Shown here: positions 49,666 through 58,737 of the stretch, piece after piece
Numbering within the stretch: position 1 is the first letter of the stretch
How the letters are laid out: the number at the start of each line of letters is the position of its first letter
NCBI GenBank assembly: GCA_031279415.1
Contig: JAITIP010000018.1
Location: 202,685 to 266,684, forward strand
DNA: 64,000 nt
Reading direction: 5' to 3'
From: Candidatus Endomicrobium procryptotermitis
GTDB lineage: Bacteria > Elusimicrobiota > Endomicrobiia > Endomicrobiales > Endomicrobiaceae
Made by a program: the position numbers and the translations under genes
The notes under the pieces: model-generated
Database searches by the model: none
Told to the model about the DNA's origin: nothing
What the model saw: only the letters and a program-made list of their open reading frames with translations

Positions 49666-51033
49666 ATGAAAAAGAAAAAATCTAAAATAAAATTTTTATG
49701 CCAGCAATGTGGGTATGAATCCGCACAGTGGCTGGGAAAATGTCCAGGGTGTAATTCGTGGAACAGCTTTGCCGAAGAGAAGTTTACTTCTTGCACAGCG
49801 GGACATTTCGGGCAGCTTACAGGGTTTTCTTCCGATGTTTTAAAGCTTAAAGACATATCTGTAAAAGATTTTAAAAGGCATGTTAGCGGAATAAAAGAGT
49901 TTGACAATATGATTGGCGGCGGGGTTGTTCCCGGCTCTCTAATTCTTTTGGGCGGAGCTCCAGGAATAGGTAAATCCACGCTTATGCTTCATGTATCGGG
50001 GGCTTTGAGCAATATCGGTACTGTTCTTTATATCTCGGGAGAAGAATCTTTATCGCAGGTTAAGTCCAGAGCGGAACGTCTGAAAGTGAACAAGGATAAT
50101 ATTTTTCTTGCTTCGGAGACGAATCTGAAAAACATTATTGATGCGGTAAATAGAATTGAGCCAAAATTTTTAATAATAGATTCCATACAAACCACTTATC
50201 ACCCGGAACTTTCTGGAGCGTCTGGAACAGTCGGACAGGTCAGAGAGACTGCCGCAGAGCTTCTCAGAATTGCAAAATCTAAAAATATTACGATTTTTCT
50301 TTTAGGGCATATCACAAAAGAAGGCGATTTAGCTGGCCCGCGGGTTTTGGAACATATTGTTGATACAGTTTTATATTTCGAAAATGAAAGACAACATATT
50401 TACAGAATTTTAAGAGCCTATAAAAACCGTTTCGGACCTACAAGTGAAATAGGTATTTTTGAAATGAACTCTTCGGGGCTTGTCGAAGTTTCAAACCCTT
50501 CACTTATTTTTTTAGGAGAACGTACAGTCAGCGCGCCCGGAAGTATCATCACAGTTTCGATGGAAGGCACAAGGCCGCTTCTTCTTGAAGTGCAAGCTCT
50601 TACCACAAGAACAAGTTTCGGCATACCGCGCCGAATGGTATCAGGTTATGACGCTAGCAGAATTACAATATTAATTGCTGTTTTAGAAAAAATGCTGGAT
50701 ATGCCACTTGAAATGCAGGATATTTTTGTAAATATAGCAGGTGGCGTTAAAATCAAAGAAACTGCAGCAGATTTGGCGGCCGCATGTACGATAGTTTCGG
50801 CAAATTCCGGATTCGTATGTCTTAAAGATATGATAGTTTTTGGGGAAGTCGGCTTAGCCGGTGAGATCCGTTCTGTTGTTCTTGCAGCCGAAAGGCTTTC
50901 CGAAGCGGAAAAACTCGGCTTTAAAAAAGCAATAATCCCCAAAGGCAATTTGAAAAATTTATCCTACAAAGGCAAAATCGAAGTTTTCGGAACCGAAACT
51001 TTGGAAAAAGCGATAAAAATATTGCGAGCCTGA
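49666..51033 (+). CDS. radA: DNA repair protein RadA
   Basis: RadA is a RecA-like helicase that helps process recombination intermediates. The 455-residue protein has a C4 zinc finger at the N-terminus (CQQCGY and CPGCNSWN), Walker A GGAPGIGKSTLML (near 100), the family's KNRFG motif near residue 250 and a Lon-like C-terminal domain (GEVGLAGEIRSV). It starts after the terminator at 49581-49610. Confidence 0.97.
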   Translation: MKKKKSKIKFLCQQCGYESAQWLGKCPGCNSWNSFAEEKFTSCTAGHFGQLTGFSSDVLKLKDISVKDFKRHVSGIKEFDNMIGGGVVPGSLILLGGAPGIGKSTLMLHVSGALSNIGTVLYISGEESLSQVKSRAERLKVNKDNIFLASETNLKNIIDAVNRIEPKFLIIDSIQTTYHPELSGASGTVGQVRETAAELLRIAKSKNITIFLLGHITKEGDLAGPRVLEHIVDTVLYFENERQHIYRILRAYKNRFGPTSEIGIFEMNSSGLVEVSNPSLIFLGERTVSAPGSIITVSMEGTRPLLLEVQALTTRTSFGIPRRMVSGYDASRITILIAVLEKMLDMPLEMQDIFVNIAGGVKIKETAADLAAACTIVSANSGFVCLKDMIVFGEVGLAGEIRSVVLAAERLSEAEKLGFKKAIIPKGNLKNLSYKGKIEVFGTETLEKAIKILRA

Positions 51034-51388
51034 TGGAATTTGAAGAGCGGTCATTTATCAAATTTTTCATAATTCAGTAGAATTAGGAATTGTTTACTCT
51101 TACTTTGATTTTTTATTTTCCAAAACCGAAAGCCTGCCAACAGCCTCATGAGCGGTAAAATTATAAAATTACGATAAATGATAATATATAAAACTCCAAT
51201 AAAATGATATTTAGTCGAAATCAGAATTGAAATTCGTTTACTACAGCGGAGTATAAATTTAAAAAATTTGATTCTTCTTCGTTTCTCAAGCATGTAGCTG
51301 TATGTATATTGCAGCTCGAACTTATTTGAAAGTGTTTTATATATTAAATATAATATATGGATTAAAAATATAAAGTCTTTAAGGGGAA
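51034..51388. other. 355-bp gene-free region upstream of aroC
   Basis: AT-rich sequence without a convincing gene on either strand. The last 63 bases hold the aroC promoter. No terminator with a clear T-run is seen after radA. Confidence 0.5.
51326..51354 (+). promoter_or_regulatory. Sigma-70 promoter of the aroC operon
   Basis: TTGAAA (51326-51331) and a perfect TATAAT (51349-51354) are spaced 17 bp apart, 34 bp before the aroC ATG. Confidence 0.75.
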
Positions 51389-52552
51389 ATGATGAGTATC
51401 AGATTTACTACGGCAGGTGAATCGCATGGCAGAGGCGTTTTGGTGATTTTAGAAGGCATTCCTGCAGGATTAAATATCAATTCCGAAGATATAGATGTAG
51501 AACTTGCAAGAAGGCAGAAAGGGTATGGCCGCGGTCAGAGAATGAAAATAGAAACGGATACAGTTGAAATAATATCCGGTTTAAGACATGCGCGGTCGCT
51601 CGGCTCTCCGATTGCACTTTATGTTGAAAATAAAGATTGGGATAATTGGAAAGGTATAATGTCGCCTATTTCCGTTGATTTGGATGAGAAAGTACTTCTA
51701 AAGCCTCGTCCGGGACATGCGGATTTGGCAGGTCTTATGAAATATGGAGTCAGCGATTTCCGCGATATTCTGGAAAGAGCTTCGGCTAGAGAAACTGCGG
51801 CAAGAGTTGTCGCCGGAGCCGTATGTAAAGAACTATTAAAGGAGTTCGCAATAACGATTTTGTCATACACATTGCAAATCGGCAAAGTGTGCGGAAATAT
51901 AAGCGCAGTTCCAAGCGATAAAATTTGGCATAATACCGAAATGTCTTATGTAAGATGTCCTGATGCAGTAGCAAGCAAAAAAATGATAAGACTTATTAAA
52001 AACACCGCTTCAAAAGGCGATACTCTTGGCGGGAAACTTGTTGTTTCCGCTCACAATGTTCCGGTAGGTCTCGGAAGCCATACGCAGTGGGATTTGAAAC
52101 TTGACGGACGGTTGGCGCAGAGTCTTATGTCCGTACAGGCGATAAAAGCCGTAGAATTCGGAAGCGGTGTAAAACTTGCTTCATTGCCTGGTTCGGCATC
52201 TCACGATGAAATTTTTTATAATAATAAAAAAGGGTTTTACAGAAAAACAAACAGGGCAGGCGGCATTGAGGGTGGCATGAGTAACGGCGAATCCATAGAA
52301 ATTATTTGTACAATGAAAGCTATACCTTCGCTTATCAAACCTTTGCGTTCCATAAATATAAACACCAAAAAACCTGAAAAAGCCGAAGCCATAAGAAGCG
52401 ACGTTTGCGCCGTTGCAGCTGCGGGAATTGTTGCGGAAGCGGCAGTTGCAATCGAACTGGCGAAAGCTTTGAAAGAAAAGTTCGGTGGTGATTCAATAGA
52501 AGATATGAAAGAGAATTTCAGGACTTATATATCGCGCATACAGGTAATATAA
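51389..52552 (+). CDS. aroC: Chorismate synthase
   Basis: AroC makes chorismate, the precursor of aromatic amino acids, with reduced FMN. The 387-residue protein has FTTAGESHGRGVLVILEGIP, RRQKGYGRGQRMKIE, RPGHADLAG and GGIEGGMSNGESI. An in-frame ATG three bases downstream is equally possible as start. aroK follows immediately. Confidence 0.97.
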   Translation: MMSIRFTTAGESHGRGVLVILEGIPAGLNINSEDIDVELARRQKGYGRGQRMKIETDTVEIISGLRHARSLGSPIALYVENKDWDNWKGIMSPISVDLDEKVLLKPRPGHADLAGLMKYGVSDFRDILERASARETAARVVAGAVCKELLKEFAITILSYTLQIGKVCGNISAVPSDKIWHNTEMSYVRCPDAVASKKMIRLIKNTASKGDTLGGKLVVSAHNVPVGLGSHTQWDLKLDGRLAQSLMSVQAIKAVEFGSGVKLASLPGSASHDEIFYNNKKGFYRKTNRAGGIEGGMSNGESIEIICTMKAIPSLIKPLRSININTKKPEKAEAIRSDVCAVAAAGIVAEAAVAIELAKALKEKFGGDSIEDMKENFRTYISRIQVI

Positions 52553-53083
52553 ATGAATATCGTTTTTACAGGCTTTATGGGAAGCGGCAAAACTGCTGTC
52601 GGAAAAATTGCAGCAGAAAGATTAGGCCGTATGTTTTTTGACACAGATTCGATGATAGAAGACAACACAGGTCAAAGCATCAATGAAATTTTTCAAAATT
52701 CCGGAGAAGAAGCTTTCAGAAAGCTCGAATCGGAAACGATAAAACTTGTCGCAGGTATGGATGATATAGTTATTGCCTGTGGCGGCGGTGTTGTCATAAA
52801 TCCCGAAAATATTGATACCCTCAGAAAAAATGGAGTAATAATAAATTTGTTTGCTTCGCCGGAACATTTATTGGAAAGGATAAGCGCCGATAATACAAGG
52901 CCTTTGATTGCACACGCTTTAGATCCGATTGACGAAATAAAAAAACTGTTATGCCAACGCAAAGACGCCTACAAAAACTGTGATTTTGCTTTCAATACGG
53001 AAGGGCTTAATCCGCAGCAAAGCGTGGAAGAAATTTTAAAAAATGAAAATATACTGACAATTATAAAACGAGGGCACAGATGA
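52553..53083 (+). CDS. aroK: Shikimate kinase
   Basis: AroK phosphorylates shikimate. The 176-residue protein has the P-loop GFMGSGKTAVGK (residues 6-17), DTDSMIE, the substrate arginine in EEAFRKLESE, and ACGGGVV. It starts right after aroC and overlaps the YiiX-like gene by 4 bp. Confidence 0.95.
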   Translation: MNIVFTGFMGSGKTAVGKIAAERLGRMFFDTDSMIEDNTGQSINEIFQNSGEEAFRKLESETIKLVAGMDDIVIACGGGVVINPENIDTLRKNGVIINLFASPEHLLERISADNTRPLIAHALDPIDEIKKLLCQRKDAYKNCDFAFNTEGLNPQQSVEEILKNENILTIIKRGHR

Positions 53084-53718
53084 AACTTAATATTCTTAGA
53101 TTTTTGTGCATTTTTGCAGTATTTTTTCTTTTTTTTAGCTGTGAAGGCAGAAAAAAGATAAGCACCGATATGCTTAAAGATGGAGATATAATTTTTCAAA
53201 ATAAAAAGTCAAAATCTTCCGAACTTTTGACGATTTTGTCTGCTCCGGAGTTCAATCATGCGGGAATATTGTTGTCAAGAAACGGGAAATGGTATGTTAT
53301 TGAAGCTGCACAGCCGGTTGAACTTACCCCCGTGTCAAGCTGGATAAATTCAGGAGACGAAGATATATATGCGATTAAACGTCTGAAAGAAGCTGATACT
53401 ATTTTTAATCAGGAAAATGCAGAACATTTTTATGAAATTAGCAAGCGCTATCTTGGAAAACCGTACGATGCTCATTTCGCTTGGTCGGATGACGCTTTTT
53501 ATTCTTCTGAACTTGTATGGAAAATATATAGCGTGGCATTTAATATAGAACTTTGTAGTACGCAGATCCTTGGCGATTTTGATTTGACTTCCGTACAAAC
53601 AAGGGATAAAGTGAAAGAAGTTTACGGAAACAAAGTTCCTCTGTATGAAGAAGCAGTTTCGTTAAAAGCGCTTTTTAATTCCTCGCAGCTTATAACGATT
53701 ATGGACAACAGTAAATAA
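53080..53718 (+). CDS. YiiX-like NlpC/P60-superfamily lipoprotein with Cys-to-Ser active site
   Basis: A 212-residue exported protein with a likely lipoprotein signal (FFLFFSCEG, Cys21). It resembles E. coli YiiX along its whole length: GDIIFQ, FNHAGILL with His60, YLGKPYDAHFAWSDD and the C-terminal SLKALFNSSQLITI. In YiiX the catalytic Cys sits in YCSE; here the codon is TCT and the motif reads YSSE (Ser152). The enzyme may be inactive or use Ser. The link to aroCK is only positional. Confidence 0.8.
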   Translation: MKLNILRFLCIFAVFFLFFSCEGRKKISTDMLKDGDIIFQNKKSKSSELLTILSAPEFNHAGILLSRNGKWYVIEAAQPVELTPVSSWINSGDEDIYAIKRLKEADTIFNQENAEHFYEISKRYLGKPYDAHFAWSDDAFYSSELVWKIYSVAFNIELCSTQILGDFDLTSVQTRDKVKEVYGNKVPLYEEAVSLKALFNSSQLITIMDNSK

Positions 53719-53929
53719 AGAAGAGCTGTCTTATAATATGTGTACTGCTTTGTGGTCTGTTCCGAAAAACTTCATAAAGCCGATATTATTTTCAATTCTT
53801 TATTTATCATTGCAAAACGATACAGGAATAAATTTAGTTTGCTTTTATGATGTTTGCCAATCTTCCAACCTTCTGTTATCGCTCAGTTTATGTTGTTTCG
53901 TTATTTAAATGCCAATTCCAAATGTCAAA

Positions 53930-53958
53930 TTGACTTGAAAATACAAAAATTATACAAT
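53930..53958 (+). promoter_or_regulatory. Sigma-70 promoter upstream of the barrel-like gene
   Basis: TTGACT (53930-53935) and TACAAT (53953-53958), 17 bp apart, lie 34 bp before the ATG at 53993. The rest of the 274-bp gap (53719-53992) shows no gene. Confidence 0.65.
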
Positions 53959-53992
53959 TATCAATGTTTATGTTTGAACTGAGAGGGATACG

Positions 53993-54706
53993 ATGCACAG
54001 AAAAATGGTATTTTCTATTGTCGGACTTATTAGTTTAGTTTCAGTGTCTTTTGCAAACAATTTATACATATTAGATAGCCCTACCACCGGGATTTTGAAT
54101 TACGGCAATTATGATATAAGTTTCAGGTTTTTCGGCGGCGGAAGCGTACAGACAAGACTTGATTTCGGTGTTTTTAAGTTTATGTACGTAGGAGTTGCAT
54201 GGGAGCTGGACGACTTTATCGGAAATGAAAATATGATTATTGCAGTTCCTGCTTTATCGGTTAAGATAAGATTATATGAAGGCAATATGGCCTGGCCAAG
54301 CTTTGCACTAGGTTATGACGGACAGGGTTATTTTTATGATCAAGACTATGAAGACAGTTATCTGCAAAGGGGCAAGGGACTTTATCTTGTGATGGGCAGA
54401 GAAGTTTTTGTTGAAGGTCTGAACCTGAATCTTGGCATTAATATGAACAATTTTAAAGAGCCCGGCGTACACGGTTTTATAAATGCGATAATTCCGGCAG
54501 CTTTTGCAACAGACACGCTTTTTTTTATGGCGGAATATGACAATATTGGCTATTTCCCGGATGCAAGACTGAATTTTGGCTTAAGACTTAATCTTACGGA
54601 AGCTGTTGACATAGATTTTATGATGAGAGACTGCTGGGGGAAAGAATCAAACGACAAATTTCCGAATGAAAGAGTTTTTAAAGTAAGTTATTCTGGAAAA
54701 TTTTAG
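53993..54706 (+). CDS. Predicted outer-membrane or periplasmic beta-rich protein
   Basis: A 237-residue exported protein with a signal peptide ending near VSFAN (residue 21). The mature part alternates hydrophobic and polar residues with Gly and aromatic residues, for example [32 protein letters not shown] and [11 protein letters not shown]. It ends in a short aromatic-terminated strand (VSYSGKF), as outer-membrane barrels do. I recognise no named family. It has its own promoter and is 8 bp before accA. Confidence 0.65.
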   Translation: MHRKMVFSIVGLISLVSVSFANNLYILDSPTTGILNYGNYDISFRFFGGGSVQTRLDFGVFKFMYVGVAWELDDFIGNENMIIAVPALSVKIRLYEGNMAWPSFALGYDGQGYFYDQDYEDSYLQRGKGLYLVMGREVFVEGLNLNLGINMNNFKEPGVHGFINAIIPAAFATDTLFFMAEYDNIGYFPDARLNFGLRLNLTEAVDIDFMMRDCWGKESNDKFPNERVFKVSYSGKF

Positions 54707-54714
54707 AGGTATAC

Positions 54715-55800
54715 ATGAATAATTCTTTTGACTTTGAACAGCCGATAATCGAGATTGAAAAAAAGATAGAAAGTCTTAAAACTTCTTCAGAACATGACAA
54801 TACGGATTATTCTGACCAAATAGAAGAACTTGAAAAAAAGAAACAGGAATTAAAGCAAAAAATATACGCTTCTCTTACTCCTTGGCAAAGAATTCAAATC
54901 GCCAGACATCCCCAGCGTCCGTATTCTACGGATTACATAAAAATGATATTTGAGGATTTTATCGAACTTCGCGGAGACAGAGTTTTCGGCGATGATAGTT
55001 CTTTGTTGTGCGGTATGGCGTCCATTGATGGAAAACCTGTTATGGTCATAGGACATCAAAAAGGAAGAACTCTACAGGAAAATATGGACAGAAATTTCGG
55101 TATGGCTCATCCTGAAGGGTATCGCAAGGCGATGAGAGTTATGAACCTTGCCCAAAAATTTAACCGTTTCATAGTAACTTTTATAGATACTTCCGGCGCA
55201 TATCCCGGCATTGCTGCAGAAGAAAGAGGTCAGGCCGAAGCCATTGCCAGAAATTTAAGAGATATGTCGGATTTAAAAGTTCCGGTTTTCAGCATTGTCA
55301 TAGGCGAAGGCGGTTCAGGCGGTGCTTTGGGGATAGGCGTTGCAAATAAAGTTCTTATGCTTGAAAATTCTTATTATTCAGTTATATCTCCGGAAGGCTG
55401 TGCGGCGATTCTTTTCAGAGATGGCTCAAAAGCCAAAGAAGCTGCTGAAGCCATGAAAATTACCGCTGGCGATTTGTTAAGTTTGAAAGTCATAGATGAA
55501 ATAATCAAAGAACCTCTTGGCGGTGCGCATACCGATCCTTTAAAAACTGCTGCAAACATTAAGTCCTCAATAAATAGATACATTAAACAATACGAAAATA
55601 TGACGACCAACGAAATAGCCGATGACAGATATGCCAAATTTAGAAATATGGGTTTTTTTTCCGAATCTGAAATGCCAAAAAAATCCTTCCAAAAACAAAT
55701 TAAATCCAAAACGGAAAACGAAGCGGCAAGAGAAAAAATAAAAAAACACAGAAGAAAGGGCATCGTAGAAATTAAAGAGAAAGCAGTGAAAAAGAAGTAA
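54715..55800 (+). CDS. accA: Acetyl-CoA carboxylase carboxyltransferase subunit alpha
   Basis: AccA with AccD transfers carboxyl from biotin to acetyl-CoA for fatty acid synthesis. The 361-residue protein has the N-terminal coiled part, [43 protein letters not shown] and [12 protein letters not shown]. The last 40 or so residues are a Lys-rich tail beyond the usual end. accD is not in the window. Confidence 0.96.
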   Translation: MNNSFDFEQPIIEIEKKIESLKTSSEHDNTDYSDQIEELEKKKQELKQKIYASLTPWQRIQIARHPQRPYSTDYIKMIFEDFIELRGDRVFGDDSSLLCGMASIDGKPVMVIGHQKGRTLQENMDRNFGMAHPEGYRKAMRVMNLAQKFNRFIVTFIDTSGAYPGIAAEERGQAEAIARNLRDMSDLKVPVFSIVIGEGGSGGALGIGVANKVLMLENSYYSVISPEGCAAILFRDGSKAKEAAEAMKITAGDLLSLKVIDEIIKEPLGGAHTDPLKTAANIKSSINRYIKQYENMTTNEIADDRYAKFRNMGFFSESEMPKKSFQKQIKSKTENEAAREKIKKHRRKGIVEIKEKAVKKK

Positions 55801-55819
55801 TAATAAAAGGGGGAAAAGA

Positions 55820-56815
55820 ATGGCTTTAGTACCTGCAAAACAAATTTTGGAAGAAGCAAGAAAAAAAGGTTATGGTGTTGGTGCATACAATGTAAATAAT
55901 ATGGAACAAATTCAGGCGATTATGGAAGCTGCGAAAGAAACGCAGTCTCCTGTAATTATTCAAGCCAGCAGGGGAGCATTGAAATATTCCAATTTTACAT
56001 ATTTGGGATATTTGATGAAAGCTGCAGTTATAGAAAATCCGGATATTCCTGTGGCTATGCATCTTGATCACGGAAACTCTCTTGAATCTGCAAAAAAAGC
56101 GATTGAACTCGGTTTTTCTTCGGTCATGATAGACGGCTCTTTGATGGAAGATGGTAAAACCGCGTCGACTTACGATTATAATGTCGAAGTAACGAAATCG
56201 GTTGTTGAATATGCTCATGCCAGAGGTGTAAGCGTAGAAGCTGAAATCGGAACTCTCGGAGGCATTGAAGATGGCGTCGGTTCTGGACACATTCATCTAA
56301 CCGAACCTCAGGAAGCAAAAAGATTCGTTGAAGCGACAAAAGTAGATTCATTGGCTATAGCTATAGGAACTTCGCACGGTGCGTATAAATTCAAAGGCGC
56401 GGCAAATTTAGCCTTTGAGGTTTTGAAAGAAATCAGGTCGCTGATTGACATCCCGATAGTTCTTCACGGAGCGTCTTCGGTTCCGCAGGAACTGATAGAC
56501 GAAGTAAACAAATACGGCGGGAAAATGCCAGGAGCCACAGGTGTTCCGATGGCAAGCCTTCAAGAGGCCATAAAACTTGGTGTATCTAAAATAAATGTCG
56601 ATACGGATGGAAGACTTGCGATTACGGCGGCCATAAGAAAAGTGTTTACAGAAACTCCGGAAAAGTTTGACCCGAGAGATTATTTGGGACCGGCGCGTTT
56701 GGCTCTTAAAAATCTTATAGTTACCAAGATGAAAGATTTCAGCACAGCAGGACATGCTGGAGACTATAAGCCGTTAACACTCGAAGATATGAAAAAAGAA
56801 TACGCTTTAAAATAA
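55820..56815 (+). CDS. fba: Class II fructose-bisphosphate aldolase
   Basis: A zinc aldolase of glycolysis/gluconeogenesis, 331 residues. Visible features are GVGAYNVNNMEQIQAI, the zinc-ligand region AMHLDHGNS, EAEIGTLGGIEDG, GTSHGAYKF and LHGASSVP, with SKINVDTDGR. The ribosome-binding site is aaaggggg. No terminator is evident before the promoter at 56830. Confidence 0.96.
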   Translation: MALVPAKQILEEARKKGYGVGAYNVNNMEQIQAIMEAAKETQSPVIIQASRGALKYSNFTYLGYLMKAAVIENPDIPVAMHLDHGNSLESAKKAIELGFSSVMIDGSLMEDGKTASTYDYNVEVTKSVVEYAHARGVSVEAEIGTLGGIEDGVGSGHIHLTEPQEAKRFVEATKVDSLAIAIGTSHGAYKFKGAANLAFEVLKEIRSLIDIPIVLHGASSVPQELIDEVNKYGGKMPGATGVPMASLQEAIKLGVSKINVDTDGRLAITAAIRKVFTETPEKFDPRDYLGPARLALKNLIVTKMKDFSTAGHAGDYKPLTLEDMKKEYALK

Positions 56816-56829
56816 TTTTATTTTATTTG

Positions 56830-56858
56830 TTGACAAGGCAAATTATCTCTGTTATAAT
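56830..56858 (+). promoter_or_regulatory. Perfect consensus sigma-70 promoter
   Basis: TTGACA (56830-56835), a 17-bp spacer and TATAAT (56853-56858) match the consensus exactly. This is the best promoter in the window. It drives the small membrane protein at 56909, whose ribosome-binding site (caggaggg) is also strong. Confidence 0.88.
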
Positions 56859-56908
56859 CAAAGGGTAAATTCGCAAATAGCAGTTTAATATAATCTCAGG
56901 AGGGTGCA

Positions 56909-57196
56909 ATGTCACTTTACGATGTAAAAAAAATTCAGTTGTTTTCTGTTATTAAGGTGTTTCCGGTAGTGTTCGCTATTTTAGGTGCGATAATCGGTAT
57001 TTTTACATTTTTTATTTTTCCTACCGATTTGGCAGCAGGACTCGGACTTGGTCCAAGATTTTTGTCATGGTTGATTTTTGTAGTTCTATATACGGTTATA
57101 ATGTCGGTAGGCGCTATTGCCGTTGCTTGGCTTTATAATATTGTAGCTTCAAAAATGAATTCTGGAGTAGTTATTTCTTTAGAACCTAAAGAATAA
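56909..57196 (+). CDS. Small two-span membrane protein, possibly DUF3566-like
   Basis: A 95-residue protein with two hydrophobic segments (about 17-38 and 50-78), the second rich in small residues (MSVGAIAVAWLYNIVAS). The opening YDVKKIQLFSVIKVFPVVF resembles DUF3566-type membrane proteins, though that match is from memory. It has no catalytic motif. The perfect promoter and strong ribosome site predict high expression. A hairpin follows at 57222-57254, so it is probably monocistronic. Confidence 0.65.
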   Translation: MSLYDVKKIQLFSVIKVFPVVFAILGAIIGIFTFFIFPTDLAAGLGLGPRFLSWLIFVVLYTVIMSVGAIAVAWLYNIVASKMNSGVVISLEPKE

Positions 57197-57221
57197 GATA
57201 TTTTTGTTTTATTTTGATTGC

Positions 57222-57254
57222 GCCGGACATAAATATGAAAATTTTATGTCCGGC
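57222..57254 (+). terminator. Hairpin after the small membrane protein gene
   Basis: GCCGGACATAAA (57222-57233) pairs perfectly with 57243-57254, a 12-bp stem around a 9-nt loop. The downstream sequence (caattaaaatc) has no T-run, so it may be a terminator without a classic U-tract or an mRNA 3'-end stabiliser. Confidence 0.5.
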
Positions 57255-57298
57255 CAATTAAAATCTCGCCTCTAAATATTTTTTATAAGGGCAGCTTA

Positions 57299-58735
57299 AT
57301 GAACTTAAGATTTAAGTTCACTCTCTCAGTTTCCATCCTTTTGATTCTCGTTATTTTTTTTGTGGCTTATTCGATTTTTTTGGCTCAAAAAAATTTTTTG
57401 ACTTTACAGTTTGAAGAAGACAGAGTCCGTTCTTATAGGCTTTTTTTTCATTCCTGCGAAAAAGCTTTAAAAGTTAATGACGTTGATCAGCTTATAAGCA
57501 TAATCGATTCTATAGTTTCAATACATAGGCCTGCGGTGGTTTATTCGGGTTATGTATCTGCAGAGCGAAACATTTTCACTTCAAGAGACGATAAAAATAT
57601 AGGTTCCGCTTTTGTTCCAAGAATTAAGAAGGCATACTCTCCTAAAACCGACATTTATGAATCTCTTACGGGAGAATACATATTTGAATATGCGGCTCCT
57701 ATTCTCTACGGGGACAAGTATGGTGGAACTTTGGTTGTGGGTTTTTCGCAAGATTATATGGAATCGCTCATACAGCAGGGTACCTCGCTTATTTACAAAC
57801 AAATTAAAGCAGTTGCGTTTATAGCTTTGATTTTGGGAATATTAGGAGCCAACTTTATGGCATGGCAGCTTAGCAAACCGATACAACTGCTGGCACGGGC
57901 TGCAAAAAAAATCGGCGAAGGTGATATGAATGTAAATGTTGATGTTAAAAGGAGCGATGAGCTCGGTGTTCTTTCAAAAGCTTTTAATGAGATGATTGTA
58001 AAGGTAAAAGAAACCGACGAATTAAAAGATGGATTTGTCTCAAGTGTCTCTCATGAATTAAGATCGCCTTTGGCCGCGATTGACGGTTACTGCGATTTAC
58101 TTATAGAAGGGGTAGAAGGGTCCGAAAGAAAGTATTCTCTTGAACAGCAGTTAAAAGGATTAAAAATCATAAAAAACGCTTCGATAAGGCTGACGAATTT
58201 TATCAATAACATTTTGGATTTGGCGAAGATGAAAGCAGGGAAATTTGAAATGAAAGCTGGTTCAGTTTTTGTGGATGAAATCGTAAGAGAAATAACTCTG
58301 CTCTTTGAATCGCTGGCGGTTACGCAGAACAAAAAACTTTCTTTTAAAATGCCGCAGTCAATGCCGCCGATTTATGGAGACAATGAGAAAATTAAACAGG
58401 TCTTGACAAATCTTGTAAGCAATGCCTTTAAATTTACCAAAGAAGGTGACAGAATAACCATAAGCGGCATGATTTCGCCTTCTTATGGGAATGATTTTAT
58501 AGAAATATGGGTTGCTGATACCGGAATAGGTCTAACAAAACGTGATGCTGAAAAGGTTTTTGAAAAGTTTTATCAGGTTAGAGGCGGCGAATTTAAAAAA
58601 CCTAAGGGTACAGGCCTCGGTCTTTCAATAGTGTATGAGATGATAAAATTGCATCACGGACGTATATGGGCAGAAAGCGAACTGGGAGTGGGAACTACGT
58701 TTAAGTTTGTTCTGCCTATAAGGAACGGAAATTAG
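57299..58735 (+). CDS. Sensor histidine kinase
   Basis: A 478-residue membrane kinase. It has a membrane span (about 7-28), an extracytoplasmic sensor region of about 140 residues, a second span (about 168-190) and a HAMP linker. The HisKA domain has His252 in SSVSHELRSPLAA. The ATP domain shows an N-box NLVSNAFKFT, DTGIGL and GTGLGLSIVYEM. The signal is unknown. It is 2 bp before its probable partner regulator and heads a six-gene run ending in envelope proteins. Confidence 0.92.
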   Translation: MNLRFKFTLSVSILLILVIFFVAYSIFLAQKNFLTLQFEEDRVRSYRLFFHSCEKALKVNDVDQLISIIDSIVSIHRPAVVYSGYVSAERNIFTSRDDKNIGSAFVPRIKKAYSPKTDIYESLTGEYIFEYAAPILYGDKYGGTLVVGFSQDYMESLIQQGTSLIYKQIKAVAFIALILGILGANFMAWQLSKPIQLLARAAKKIGEGDMNVNVDVKRSDELGVLSKAFNEMIVKVKETDELKDGFVSSVSHELRSPLAAIDGYCDLLIEGVEGSERKYSLEQQLKGLKIIKNASIRLTNFINNILDLAKMKAGKFEMKAGSVFVDEIVREITLLFESLAVTQNKKLSFKMPQSMPPIYGDNEKIKQVLTNLVSNAFKFTKEGDRITISGMISPSYGNDFIEIWVADTGIGLTKRDAEKVFEKFYQVRGGEFKKPKGTGLGLSIVYEMIKLHHGRIWAESELGVGTTFKFVLPIRNGN

Positions 58736-58737
58736 GA

